Positions 6,890-14,819 of a DNA stretch of 21,778 nt are shown piece by piece. Position 1 is the first letter of the stretch. Every line of letters begins with the position of its first letter. The position numbers and the translations under genes were made by a program. This DNA is from JASBRS01 sp964496495 (GTDB taxonomy: Bacteria; Deinococcota; Deinococci; Deinococcales; Trueperaceae), in NCBI GenBank assembly GCA_964496495.1, contig CAZBZU010000057.1, forward strand, positions 1-21,778, given 5' to 3'. The notes under the pieces were generated by a model. It did not search any database. It was given only the letters and a program-made list of their open reading frames with translations, and was not told the origin of the DNA.

Positions 6890-7837
6890 ATGCTGCAGCG
6901 CATCCGCGACGCCTGCGCGCGCGTCGCCGAGCGCGCTCGCTTCGTGCGCATCGCGGGGGACGTCGAGGACTACCTGGCAACCTTCGATCCGGGCGCGCTG
7001 GCGCGTCCGCGCTACGACACCGAGTGCCACTTCCTCGGCGACCCCGAGCCGACCGTGACGTTCGTGCTGGTGCTCGACGCGGTGAACTTCGGCTCCGGCT
7101 ACTTCCCCCATCTGGAGAGCGCGCGTGGCGCGGAGGGCTACCGCATGCTGGCCAAGGGGCTGAGCGCCTGGTTCGAGGCCGGCGCGCCGAGCGCCGAGTC
7201 GCTGGCGACGATCCACGCCCCCGAGGTGGCAGAGGTGCTCGGCCAGGACATGAAGGACCCCTTGCGGCTCGAGCTCATGCACCTCTACGCCGAGGCGCTG
7301 CGCGAGCTGGGTGGCTACGTGGAGGCCCGCTTCCGCGGGAGCTTCGGCGCGCTCGTGAGGGCCGCCGGGCACAGCGCCGAGCGGTTGGCTGTGCTGCTGG
7401 CCGAGATGCCGTTCTTCCGCGACGTTTGGCGCTACGACGGCCTGGAGGTGCCGCTCTACAAGCGGGCCCAGATCGCCGCCTCCGACCTGGCGCTGGCATT
7501 CGACGAGACGGGGTACGGGGCCTTCCACGATCTCGACCGCCTCACCATGTTCGCCGACAACCTGATACCGCACGTGCTGCGCCTCGACGGCGTGCTCAGC
7601 TACGCGCCGGCGCTGGCGCGGCGCATCGACGATGGCGTGCGTCTTCGGGCGGGCTCGCCGGAGGAGATCGAGCTCCGTGCGGTGGCCCTCACCGCTGTCG
7701 AGCGGCTGGCGGCCGCCGCCCGCGACCGGGGCCTGGCCGTGCGCCCCCGCGACCTGGACGTGGCTCTGTGGGAGCGCGGCCAGGCGGGGAGCTACGCTGG
7801 GAGGCCCCCCCACCGGACCCTGACCACCGCGTACTGA
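6890..7837 (+). CDS. Queuosine 5'-phosphate N-glycosylase/hydrolase (queuosine salvage protein, DUF2419)
   Basis: A 315-residue protein assigned to the Qng1/DUF2419 (C9orf64-like) family, which releases queuine from queuosine 5'-monophosphate so the base can be reused in tRNA modification. Family features seen are the LDAVNFGSGYFP segment (residues 62-73), LYKRAQIAASDL, the TMFADNLIPHVLR block (near 218-230) and the GSPEEIELRA/ALTAVERLA region (near 255-275). It is all-alpha in character, with no signal peptide. The start is ATG 6890, with an ATG in another frame 7 nt upstream and no strong Shine-Dalgarno. It lies 18 nt after jag, so it is probably co-transcribed. Activity is inferred from the family. 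Confidence 0.82.
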   Translation: MLQRIRDACARVAERARFVRIAGDVEDYLATFDPGALARPRYDTECHFLGDPEPTVTFVLVLDAVNFGSGYFPHLESARGAEGYRMLAKGLSAWFEAGAPSAESLATIHAPEVAEVLGQDMKDPLRLELMHLYAEALRELGGYVEARFRGSFGALVRAAGHSAERLAVLLAEMPFFRDVWRYDGLEVPLYKRAQIAASDLALAFDETGYGAFHDLDRLTMFADNLIPHVLRLDGVLSYAPALARRIDDGVRLRAGSPEEIELRAVALTAVERLAAAARDRGLAVRPRDLDVALWERGQAGSYAGRPPHRTLTTAY

Positions 7838-7912
7838 GGTGCGCGAGCCGCGGCGCGGGCGGCGTGCTTACCCCGGCGCGATGACGTACCGGACCCGGGC
7901 GGGAGGCCTGCG

Positions 7913-8752
7913 ATGACCGTGGCAGAGGCGCGGGAGCTGACCCGCCGGCAGCTGGAGTCCGCCGGAGTGGACAGCCCCGGACCCGAAGCGCTGGCGCTAC
8001 TGGAGGCGGCGACCGGGTTGGCGCGCGCTGGGCTGCTGCTGCGGCCGGAGCGGCCGCTCGCGGAGCGCGAACGGCTGCGGCTGCTGGCGATGCTGAAGAG
8101 GCGGATGGCGCGGGAGCCGCTGCAGCATATCCTGGGCGTCGCCGCGTTCTACGGGCTCGAGCTGGCGGTCGAGCCGGGGGTGCTGGTACCGCGGCCGGAG
8201 ACCGAGCGGCTGGTCGAGCTGGCGCTGCAACGGCTGGTGGGGGTGCCGTCGCCGCGGGTGCTGGACGTCGGCACCGGCTGCGGGGCGATCGCCCTGGCGG
8301 TGCGGGCGGAGCGCGCCGACGCCGAGGTGATGGCGGCCGACGTGGCGCCCGCCGCCGTGCGGCTCGCCAGGCGCAACGCCGAGCGGCTGGGGTTGGCGTT
8401 GACGGCGCGCCGCTCGGACCTGCTGGCCGACGCCGCCGTCGCCGCCTTCGCGGCGCGATGCCACGCGCTGCTGGCCAACCTGCCCTACCTGCCCGCCGGC
8501 GATGCCGCGGAGCTGCAGCCGGAGGTCCGCCATGACCCCGAGGCTGCCCTGTTCAGCGGTGAGGACGGCCTGGCGCTGGCCCGCCGTTTGATCCGGCAGT
8601 CCGCGCGGCTGCTGCAGGAGGGCGCGCTGCTGGCGCTCGAGCTGGACCCTCGCAACGTGCAGCGGGCCCGCCGGGCGGTCGCCGCCTGGAGGGACGTGAC
8701 CGTCGAGACCGACCTCGCCGGCCGGGAGCGCTACTTGCTGGCCGTGCGCTGA
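7913..8752 (+). CDS. prmC: Peptide chain release factor N5-glutamine methyltransferase PrmC (HemK)
   Basis: A 279-residue SAM-dependent methyltransferase that methylates the GGQ glutamine of release factors. The N-terminal helical domain contains EPLQHILGVAAFYGLELAVEP and the LVPRPETERLVE segment, both hallmarks of PrmC. The SAM loop is VLDVGTGCGAIAL (around 116-128). The catalytic tetrapeptide is NLPY at 189-192, where the family normally has NPPY. A C-terminal EDGLALARRLI / ALLALELDPRNV region is also typical. It is preceded by GGGAGG (7901-7906), 6 nt from ATG. The release factor gene prfA, a frequent neighbour, is not adjacent. The lspA gene converges from the other side. Confidence 0.9.
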   Translation: MTVAEARELTRRQLESAGVDSPGPEALALLEAATGLARAGLLLRPERPLAERERLRLLAMLKRRMAREPLQHILGVAAFYGLELAVEPGVLVPRPETERLVELALQRLVGVPSPRVLDVGTGCGAIALAVRAERADAEVMAADVAPAAVRLARRNAERLGLALTARRSDLLADAAVAAFAARCHALLANLPYLPAGDAAELQPEVRHDPEAALFSGEDGLALARRLIRQSARLLQEGALLALELDPRNVQRARRAVAAWRDVTVETDLAGRERYLLAVR

Positions 8753-8753
8753 G

Positions 8754-8775
8754 GCGGTCGGGCGAGCGCGACCGC
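8754..8775. terminator. Candidate bidirectional terminator between prmC and lspA
   Basis: A perfect 7-bp inverted repeat, GCGGTCG (8754-8760) and CGACCGC (8769-8775), with an 8-nt loop, lies in the 39-nt gap between two convergent genes, directly after the prmC stop. There is no T-run on either side. The position argues for termination; the sequence alone is modest. Confidence 0.45.
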
Positions 8776-8791
8776 GGACCTCGTCGAGGGG

Positions 8792-9433
8792 TCAGACGCT
8801 GTCGTGCCCGCCTCGCTCCACGGCCGATCCCGCGCCGTCCTCGCGCAGCGGTGGGAGTTCCGGGAACTCCGCGGGAAGGTCGCCCGCGTGATGCGGGTGC
8901 CGCTCGCGCGCGACGCTTCGACGCCTCCCCTGGCGGCCGTCCGCGGGTGCGGCGCGTCCGGAGGCGACCAGGCTGGCGAGCAACAGCAAGGCGGCGCCGA
9001 CGACGATACACGCGTCGGCCACATTGAACACCGGGAAGTCGAAGCCGGGGACGTGGAAGTGCACGAAGTCCACCACGTAGCCGAGCCGGAAGCGGTCGAT
9101 CATGTTGCCCCAGGCCCCGGCCAGCACCAGCGCCAGGGAGATGCGGGTGAGCGCTGCCAGGCGGCGCCCCGAGCCGAGCAGGGTGAAGAAGATCGCCAGG
9201 CCGACCAGCGCCGAGAGCACGCCCAGCGCGAAGGTGCCGTCGATGACCAGCCCGCCTACCTGCAGGTGAAGGTTCTGGAGGATGCCGAAGGCGGCCCCGT
9301 TGTTGCGCGTGTGGATGATATAGAAGCCCAGCCCCAGGGGCCGCTCGCGGCTGCCGACGGCGAGCGTGGTCACCAGCCAGGCCTTGCTGAGCTGGTCCGC
9401 CGCGATGAGCAGTGCCGCGAGCAGTAACGCCAC
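8792..9433 (-). CDS. lspA: Lipoprotein signal peptidase (signal peptidase II)
   Basis: A 213-residue aspartyl protease of the inner membrane that cleaves prolipoproteins after lipidation. Four hydrophobic helices are visible. Family marks are DQLSK at 13-17, TRNNGAAFG at 42-50, and the two catalytic aspartates, D122 (VVDFVHF) and D140 (FNVADACI). After the last helix (about residue 157) it has a hydrophilic tail of some 55 residues, rich in Arg, Pro and Glu, which ordinary LspA (about 150-170 residues) lacks. The start is GTG 9433. The frame runs open far upstream only because it is antisense to the dehydrogenase gene. A TATACT box 7 nt before the GTG, with no Shine-Dalgarno, suggests a leaderless transcript. 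Its lipoprotein substrates could include the protein at 14820. Confidence 0.93.
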   Translation of the reverse strand: MALLLAALLIAADQLSKAWLVTTLAVGSRERPLGLGFYIIHTRNNGAAFGILQNLHLQVGGLVIDGTFALGVLSALVGLAIFFTLLGSGRRLAALTRISLALVLAGAWGNMIDRFRLGYVVDFVHFHVPGFDFPVFNVADACIVVGAALLLLASLVASGRAAPADGRQGRRRSVARERHPHHAGDLPAEFPELPPLREDGAGSAVERGGHDSV

Positions 9434-9440
9434 GCCCGAC

Positions 9441-9446
9441 AGTATA
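9441..9446 (-). promoter_or_regulatory. -10 box of a probable leaderless lspA transcript
   Basis: Read on the minus strand, TATACT ends 7 nt before the lspA GTG. There is no purine-rich ribosome-binding site in between. Transcription starting about 7 nt after the box would begin at the start codon itself. This TAnnnT-plus-7 arrangement is the one described for leaderless genes in Deinococcus. No convincing -35 was found. Confidence 0.5.
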
Positions 9447-9518
9447 CGAGCGGCGCTTGCGTCGTCGCGACGGCGGGCGAACGCGGGCGGCAGCTCGCGG
9501 TGCCGGCCCCCTCCGCAG

Positions 9519-9573
9519 GTGTCGGGCCCGGGTCGGAGGCAGCGGTCGGTGTCGCGGTCGGTGTCGGGCCCGG
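9519..9573. repeat. Short direct repeats in the lspA / glutamate dehydrogenase divergent region
   Basis: GTGTCGGGCCCGG occurs at 9519-9531 and again at 9561-9573. Between them a 12-nt unit, GCGGTCGGTGTC, is repeated in perfect tandem at 9542-9553 and 9554-9565. The core CGGGCCCG is a palindrome. They lie just upstream of the TATAGT box of the dehydrogenase gene, so they could be operator sites for a dimeric regulator. No regulator is identified. Confidence 0.5.
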
Positions 9574-9597
9574 CGGTGCCGCCGATCGGCCCTTCGG

Positions 9598-9603
9598 TAT
9601 AGT
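9598..9603 (+). promoter_or_regulatory. -10 box of the NAD-glutamate dehydrogenase gene
   Basis: TATAGT stands out in a very G+C-rich divergent intergenic region. A start near 9610 would leave a leader of about 67 nt before ATG 9677, with a normal Shine-Dalgarno. The hexamer at the -35 position is weak (GGTGCC), so an activator may be needed; the repeats just upstream are candidate sites. Confidence 0.45.
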
Positions 9604-9676
9604 GGGACGCATATGCGTAATCACCGGCCGGCGCGGCATTCGAGCGCCACGGCGGCCGCTCTGGAGGCAGCCGAGC

Positions 9677-12600
9677 ATGCCAGCAACCCTGGAACAGGTG
9701 AGGAAACGGATCGAGCGTTCGGGGAGCGAGGACGGCGGGCTGCTCGCTCGCTTCGCCGACGTGCTCTTCGACAAGGCGGATGACGCCTTCTTGGAGGAGT
9801 TCGACAGCGACACCCTCTACGCCATGGCGGTGGACGGCCTGCGCTTCCTGGAAGGCGGGCTGACGCAAGCCCCGCGCGTGCAGGTCTTCAACCCGCGCTT
9901 CGAGGCCGACGGCTGGGAGGCACCCTACACCATCATCCGACTGCTGCTTCACGACCGCCCCTTCATCGTCGACTCGGTGCGCGCCGAGCTGGGACGCCAC
10001 GAGGTGGAGATCTTCCACATGCTCCACCCGCTGGTGGTCCCGGTGCGTGACGCGGCCGGCACGATCGAAGCGATCGAGGGCAACGGGTCGGCGGCGAAGC
10101 GCTCGCGCTCGGGAACGCGAGCGGCCGGCGCCCGCAACGGGCGGGCCGGCACGCAGGAGACGCGCAGCGGCCGCGAGGCGTTCGAGATGTTCTTCGTGGA
10201 GCGGATCGAGGACGAGGAGCGGCGCCAGTCGACCGAGGCCGCGGTGACGCGCGTGCTTGAAGACGTGCTGCTCGCCACCGGAGACTACCGGGCCCTGCGG
10301 CAGCGCGCCGGCGACACCCGCGACTACCTGCTCAAGCTCAAGGCCGGTCGGGCCGCCGGCGAGCAGCGCTGGCGCGGCGAAGAGCTCGACGAGGACGCGG
10401 CCTTCATGGAGTGGCTGGACGAGCAGAACTTCGTCTTCCTCGGCTACCGCGAGTACGACGTCGGCCCGGTCGACGGCGTGCCCTCGCTGCAGGTGACCGA
10501 CGGCAGCGGCCTGGGCATCCTGCGCAAGGAGGGCGAGAGTGCCTACAGCCGGCCGGTGCCGATCGAGGACCTGCCTGCGGGCCTGCGCGAGCGCGTCACC
10601 GGCGGCCGGCTGCTGGTGGTGACCAAGACCAACGCCGAGGCCACCGTGCACCGGCCGGCGCGCATGGACTACATCGGCGTCAAGAAGCTGGCGGACGACG
10701 GGCGCGTGGTCGGCGAGCGGCGCTTCCTGGGACTGTTCACCTCCAAGGCGCACTCCGCGCCCGTGGAGGACATCCCCATCCTGCGCCTGAAGTTGCGGCA
10801 GGTGCTCGAGCTCGACGATGCCGTGCCGGGCTCGCACGACTACAAGGCGATCGTGTCGGTGTTCAACTCCGTGCCGCGGGAGGAGCTGTTCTGGTCCGAC
10901 GCGGAGCAGCTGCACCGCGACATCCGCACCATCCTGGGCCTCGAGCAGGAGCGCGGCGTGCGCCTCACGTTGCGCCCCGACCCGCTGGGGCGCGGCATCG
11001 GCGTGATGGTGATCATGCCGCGCGAGAGCTTCAACGCCGGCGTGCGGCGCAGCGTCCAGGGCTACCTCGCCGAGAAGCTGGCCGCCCGACACGTCGACTA
11101 CAGCCTGGCGATGGGCGAGGACCAGGCCCAGGTGCGCTTCCACTTCTTCTTCACCACCGACGTGCACCCCGGGGCGCTCGACGGCAAGGAGCTCGAGCGG
11201 GCCGTCGCCGAGCTCGCTCGGAGCTGGCGCGACGAGCTGCGCGAGCGCCTGGTGGCCGTCCACGGCGCGCGCGAAGGGCGTGCCCTGGCCGAGCGCTACG
11301 CCGACGCCTTCGACCCCCGCTACACCGCCGACACCGGTGCGGCGCTCGCCGTCAAGGACATCGCCAACCTCGAGCGGATGGGCGAGGAGGCCGTGCTGGC
11401 CGACGTGCTCAACCCGCTCGAGGAACGCGGTCAGGACGCGGCCAGCCTGGTGCGCATCTACCACCAGGGGCACGGCATGGCGCTCTCGGACGTGCTGCCG
11501 GTGCTGGAGAACCTGGGCTTCCGGGTGCTGGAGCAGGTTCCCTACATGCTCACCCTGCCGGGCGGGAAGCGCGGCATCGAGGTGTTCCGCGTCCACGACC
11601 ACCAGGGTCGTGCGCTCGACGTGCGCCGCCAGCGGGAGCGTCTGGTGGACGCGCTCCAGCGCTTGCTCCAGGGCCGGGCGGAGAACGACCGGCTCAATCG
11701 CCTGGTGCTCTACGCCGAGCTCACGGTCCGCCAGGTGGCGTTGCTGCGGGCCTACCAGATGGACTTCGCGCAGCTCAACGCCGTGACCAGCCGGCGCTTC
11801 ATCAACGACACGCTGCTGGCGCACCCGGAGGTCGCGGCGCCGCTGGTGGCCTTCTTCGAGGCGCGCTTCGACCCGGCCGTCGGCGACGACCGGGTGCAGC
11901 GCATGTATGCCGCCCGGGAGACGGTGCTCGCCGGGCTGGGCGCGGTGCGCTCGCTGCCGGAGGATCGCACCCTGCGAGGCCTGCTCGATCTGATGGAGGC
12001 TACCGTCCGCACCAACTACTTCCTGGACAAGGACTACATCAGCTTCAAGCTGGCGTCCGGCAAGGTTGCCAGCATGCCGGACCCGCGGCCGCTCTTCGAG
12101 ATCGCCGTGGCCGGCCTGGGGGTCGAGGGGGTGCACCTGCGCGGCGGCAAGGTGGCGCGCGGAGGCATCCGCTGGTCGGATCGGCCGGACGACTTCCGCA
12201 CCGAGGTCCTGGGGCTGATGAAGACGCAGATGACCAAGAACGCGGTCATCGTGCCGGTGGGCTCCAAGGGCGGCTTCGTGCTCAAGCGCTCGCCGGACGG
12301 GCGCGACGCGCTGCGCTCCTACGTTCGCGAGCAGTACCAGACCTACATCCGCGGCCTGCTGGACCTCACCGACAACCGCGTCGGAGGCCGCGTGGTTCAC
12401 CCGGAAGGGCTGGTCATCTACGACGACGACGACCCCTACCTGGTCGTCGCGGCCGACAAGGGCACCGCCACCTTCTCCGACCTCGCCAACGAGACGGCCG
12501 CGGAGTACGGGTACTGGCTGGGCGACGCCTTCGCCTCGGGGGGGTCGCAAGGGTACGACCACAAGGTCATGGGCATTACCGCCCGCGGTGCCTGGGAGTG

Positions 12601-14554
12601 CGTCAAGCGGCACTTCCACGAGCTGGGCGTCGATGTCTTCCAGGATGACGTCGCCACCGTCGGCATCGGAGACATGTCCGGCGACGTGTTCGGCAACGGC
12701 ATGCTCTACACCGAGCACCTCCTGCTCAAGGCGGCCTTCAACCACCTGCACATCTTCCTCGACCCCGATCCCGACGGTCCCGCGAGCTTCGCCGAGCGCA
12801 AGCGCCTGTTCGAGCTGCCGCGTTCGTCCTGGAGCGACTACGATCCCAAGGTCATCAGCGAGGGCGGGGGAGTGTTCGATCGCGGCGCCAAGAGCATCCC
12901 CTTGAGCGCTCAGGTCCGAGCCATGCTGGGCGTGGACGCGGAGGCGCTGAGCGGGCAGGACCTGGTGCGCGCCATCCTCAAGATGCCGGCAGATCTGCTG
13001 TGGAACGGAGGCATCGGCACGTACGTGCGTTCCAGCAGCGAGCGCGACGCCGACGTCGGCGACACGGCCAACGACGCGGTGCGTATCGCCGCACCGGAGC
13101 TGCGCTGCAAGGTGGTGGGCGAGGGTGGCAACCTCGGCCTCACGCAGCTCGCGCGCATCGAGTACGCGCGCGCAGGCGGCCGCATCAACACCGATGCCAT
13201 CGACAACTCGGCCGGCGTGGACACCTCCGACCACGAGGTGAACATCAAGATCCTGCTTCAGCCCCGGGTGGCCGCCGGCGACCTCAGCGAGAAGCAGCGC
13301 AACGATCTGCTGCGTGAGATGGCAGGAGAGGTGGCGACGCTGGTGCTTCGCGACAACGACCAGCAGTCGCTGGCGCTGAGCCTGGCGCAGCGCCGCAGCT
13401 CGGAGGACCTGCCCCTGTTCGAGTCGCTGCTAGAGGATCTCGCCGAGCAGGGTGGCCTCAACCCGCAGGTGGAGTTCCTGCCGGGCCGCCGCCAGTTGCA
13501 GGAGCGGCAGCGAGCGGGCGAGGGGCTCACGCGCCCCGAGCTGGCCGTCACCATGGCCTACGTCAAGATGGGCGTGTACCGCACGCTGCTGGAGAGCGAC
13601 CTGCCGGACGAGCCCTTCTTCCAGCACTACCTCTTCGAGTACTTCCCGCACGCTCTGCGTAAGCGCTTCGAGAGCGGCATCGAGCGCCATACGCTGCGCC
13701 GCGAGGTCACCGCCACCCAGATCACCAACACCATCGTGGACCTGCTCGGTCCGAGCTTCGTTCACCGCGCGGTGCGCGATAGCGGCGCCGGCGACATGGA
13801 GGCCGTCAAGGCGGCGCTGATGGCGCTCGAGGTGCTCGACGCAAGAGGCGTGGCCGGGCGGCTCGAGGAGCACCGGCCGGCCCTGCCGGCCGAGGCCCAC
13901 TACGAGGCCCTGCACCTGCTGGTGCGAGCCGTGGAGGGGGTGGTGAGCTGGATGCTGTTCAACGACCTGACGCGCCGCCACGTCGCCGACTTCGTCGACA
14001 CCTACCGCGACCCGTTGCAGGCTCTGCGCAGCGGCATCGAAGGCATGCTCCCTGGGCCGGAGCGCCGTCGCTTCAAACGCCGCACCAAGCAGCTCGCGGC
14101 GCTCGGGTTCGAGGCCGACCTGGCCTCGGACACCGCCAGCCTCGAGTACCTGCCGACCGGCGTGGGCATCATCCAGGTGGCGCGGCAGACGGGTGCGGAG
14201 CTGCAGGAGGCGGCCAGGCGCTTCTACGCCCTCGGCGAGCGGCTGTCGCTCGGCTGGGTGCGCGACGGCCTCGCCACACTCCCGGCGCAGGGGAGCTGGG
14301 AGAAGATCGCCGCGGTCGGCCTGGTGATGGACCTGCGTGAGGCGCAGCGCCTGCTCGCAACGGGCTACATCGAGGCCCGCAAGCACGACGACGGCCTGGG
14401 CGCGGAGGCCTTCCTCAAGCGCTACCCGCACCTGCTGGCGCGCTTCGACCAGGCGCTCGCCGAGCTCAAGGAGCCGGGCGCCTTGACGCTCGCCGGCGGC
14501 GCGGTGCTGGTGCGGCTGCTGGCGCAAGCGCAGCGCTCGGGCATGGCGACATAG
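9677..14554 (+). CDS. gdhB: Large NAD-specific glutamate dehydrogenase (about 180 kDa class)
   Basis: A 1625-residue protein of the bacterial large NAD-GDH family, which oxidises glutamate to 2-oxoglutarate and ammonia and is usually catabolic. The family is normally about 1600 residues, so this is full length. The long N-terminal regulatory part includes the FIVDSVRAELGRHEVEIFHMLHP region. The catalytic core has RWSDRPDDFRTEVLGLMK (around 833-850) and VPVGSKGGF (around 858-866). The nucleotide-binding part has VGIGDMSGDVFGNGML (around 995-1010), and GEGGNLGLTQ lies near 1150. ATG 9677 is chosen because GGAGG (9663-9667) precedes it by 9 nt and homology-like sequence begins there. A basic low-complexity insert lies at residues 135-165. 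It is monocistronic, divergent from lspA. Confidence 0.95.
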   Translation: MPATLEQVRKRIERSGSEDGGLLARFADVLFDKADDAFLEEFDSDTLYAMAVDGLRFLEGGLTQAPRVQVFNPRFEADGWEAPYTIIRLLLHDRPFIVDSVRAELGRHEVEIFHMLHPLVVPVRDAAGTIEAIEGNGSAAKRSRSGTRAAGARNGRAGTQETRSGREAFEMFFVERIEDEERRQSTEAAVTRVLEDVLLATGDYRALRQRAGDTRDYLLKLKAGRAAGEQRWRGEELDEDAAFMEWLDEQNFVFLGYREYDVGPVDGVPSLQVTDGSGLGILRKEGESAYSRPVPIEDLPAGLRERVTGGRLLVVTKTNAEATVHRPARMDYIGVKKLADDGRVVGERRFLGLFTSKAHSAPVEDIPILRLKLRQVLELDDAVPGSHDYKAIVSVFNSVPREELFWSDAEQLHRDIRTILGLEQERGVRLTLRPDPLGRGIGVMVIMPRESFNAGVRRSVQGYLAEKLAARHVDYSLAMGEDQAQVRFHFFFTTDVHPGALDGKELERAVAELARSWRDELRERLVAVHGAREGRALAERYADAFDPRYTADTGAALAVKDIANLERMGEEAVLADVLNPLEERGQDAASLVRIYHQGHGMALSDVLPVLENLGFRVLEQVPYMLTLPGGKRGIEVFRVHDHQGRALDVRRQRERLVDALQRLLQGRAENDRLNRLVLYAELTVRQVALLRAYQMDFAQLNAVTSRRFINDTLLAHPEVAAPLVAFFEARFDPAVGDDRVQRMYAARETVLAGLGAVRSLPEDRTLRGLLDLMEATVRTNYFLDKDYISFKLASGKVASMPDPRPLFEIAVAGLGVEGVHLRGGKVARGGIRWSDRPDDFRTEVLGLMKTQMTKNAVIVPVGSKGGFVLKRSPDGRDALRSYVREQYQTYIRGLLDLTDNRVGGRVVHPEGLVIYDDDDPYLVVAADKGTATFSDLANETAAEYGYWLGDAFASGGSQGYDHKVMGITARGAWECVKRHFHELGVDVFQDDVATVGIGDMSGDVFGNGMLYTEHLLLKAAFNHLHIFLDPDPDGPASFAERKRLFELPRSSWSDYDPKVISEGGGVFDRGAKSIPLSAQVRAMLGVDAEALSGQDLVRAILKMPADLLWNGGIGTYVRSSSERDADVGDTANDAVRIAAPELRCKVVGEGGNLGLTQLARIEYARAGGRINTDAIDNSAGVDTSDHEVNIKILLQPRVAAGDLSEKQRNDLLREMAGEVATLVLRDNDQQSLALSLAQRRSSEDLPLFESLLEDLAEQGGLNPQVEFLPGRRQLQERQRAGEGLTRPELAVTMAYVKMGVYRTLLESDLPDEPFFQHYLFEYFPHALRKRFESGIERHTLRREVTATQITNTIVDLLGPSFVHRAVRDSGAGDMEAVKAALMALEVLDARGVAGRLEEHRPALPAEAHYEALHLLVRAVEGVVSWMLFNDLTRRHVADFVDTYRDPLQALRSGIEGMLPGPERRRFKRRTKQLAALGFEADLASDTASLEYLPTGVGIIQVARQTGAELQEAARRFYALGERLSLGWVRDGLATLPAQGSWEKIAAVGLVMDLREAQRLLATGYIEARKHDDGLGAEAFLKRYPHLLARFDQALAELKEPGALTLAGGAVLVRLLAQAQRSGMAT

Positions 14555-14625
14555 GCCTCGATCGGGTCGTCGGGGAGGGGCCCGCGGCACACGCCTCCAG
14601 GTGAGAGGCCGGGGCCTCGATCCAG

Positions 14626-14660
14626 AGCTTGCAACCCGAAGCCTGCAACCCGGAGCCTGG
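14626..14660. repeat. 14-bp tandem repeat, 2.5 copies
   Basis: AGCTTGCAACCCGA (14626-14639) is followed by AGCCTGCAACCCGG (14640-14653) and a half copy, AGCCTGG. The copies differ at two positions. They lie in the 265-nt region between the dehydrogenase and the lipoprotein gene, which otherwise shows only short GGCCTC-type inverted repeats. Function is unknown; it may be a minisatellite-like remnant. Confidence 0.6.
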
Positions 14661-14770
14661 GCCGGTGTGCGTTCCGCGGACGGTGGCGAGGCGGGACGGA
14701 AGGTCGTGCCTTCGTGAGGCTCCCGTGGGAAGCCGATGAGAAACCCGTGCCGTCATCGGGACATTTGTCC

Positions 14771-14776
14771 TATGCT
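14771..14776 (+). promoter_or_regulatory. Candidate -10 box of the lipoprotein gene
   Basis: TATGCT lies 44 nt upstream of ATG 14820, in the least G+C-rich part of the intergenic region. It matches TAnnnT and is the same hexamer as in the candidate rpmH operon promoter. No clear -35 was seen. A good Shine-Dalgarno (GGGAGGGG, 14808-14815) precedes the gene. Confidence 0.35.
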
Positions 14777-14819
14777 CTTGAGGAAGCCGAGCCACATCGG
14801 ATCCATTGGGAGGGGACGT

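Noticed and set aside
6269..7813. A 514-codon minus-strand open frame opposite jag and the queuosine-salvage gene
   Set aside because: Both sense genes have clear family motifs; the antisense product does not.
9613..9783. Possible small upstream gene starting at ATG 9613 behind TATAGT
   Set aside because: It overlaps the dehydrogenase start in another frame and has no Shine-Dalgarno. Its peptide is low-complexity. The ATG probably lies in the untranslated leader.
10411..12648. A 745-codon plus-strand frame inside the dehydrogenase gene
   Set aside because: An out-of-frame shadow rich in Arg, Ala, Gly and Pro; the overlapping frame has catalytic motifs throughout.
8792..13234. A 1480-codon open frame on the minus strand opposite the glutamate dehydrogenase gene
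   Set aside because: Only its last 213 codons are a gene (lspA). The rest is an antisense shadow kept open by the high G+C codon bias of the dehydrogenase gene; its composition is low-complexity His/Val/Gly/Arg and no family is recognisable.
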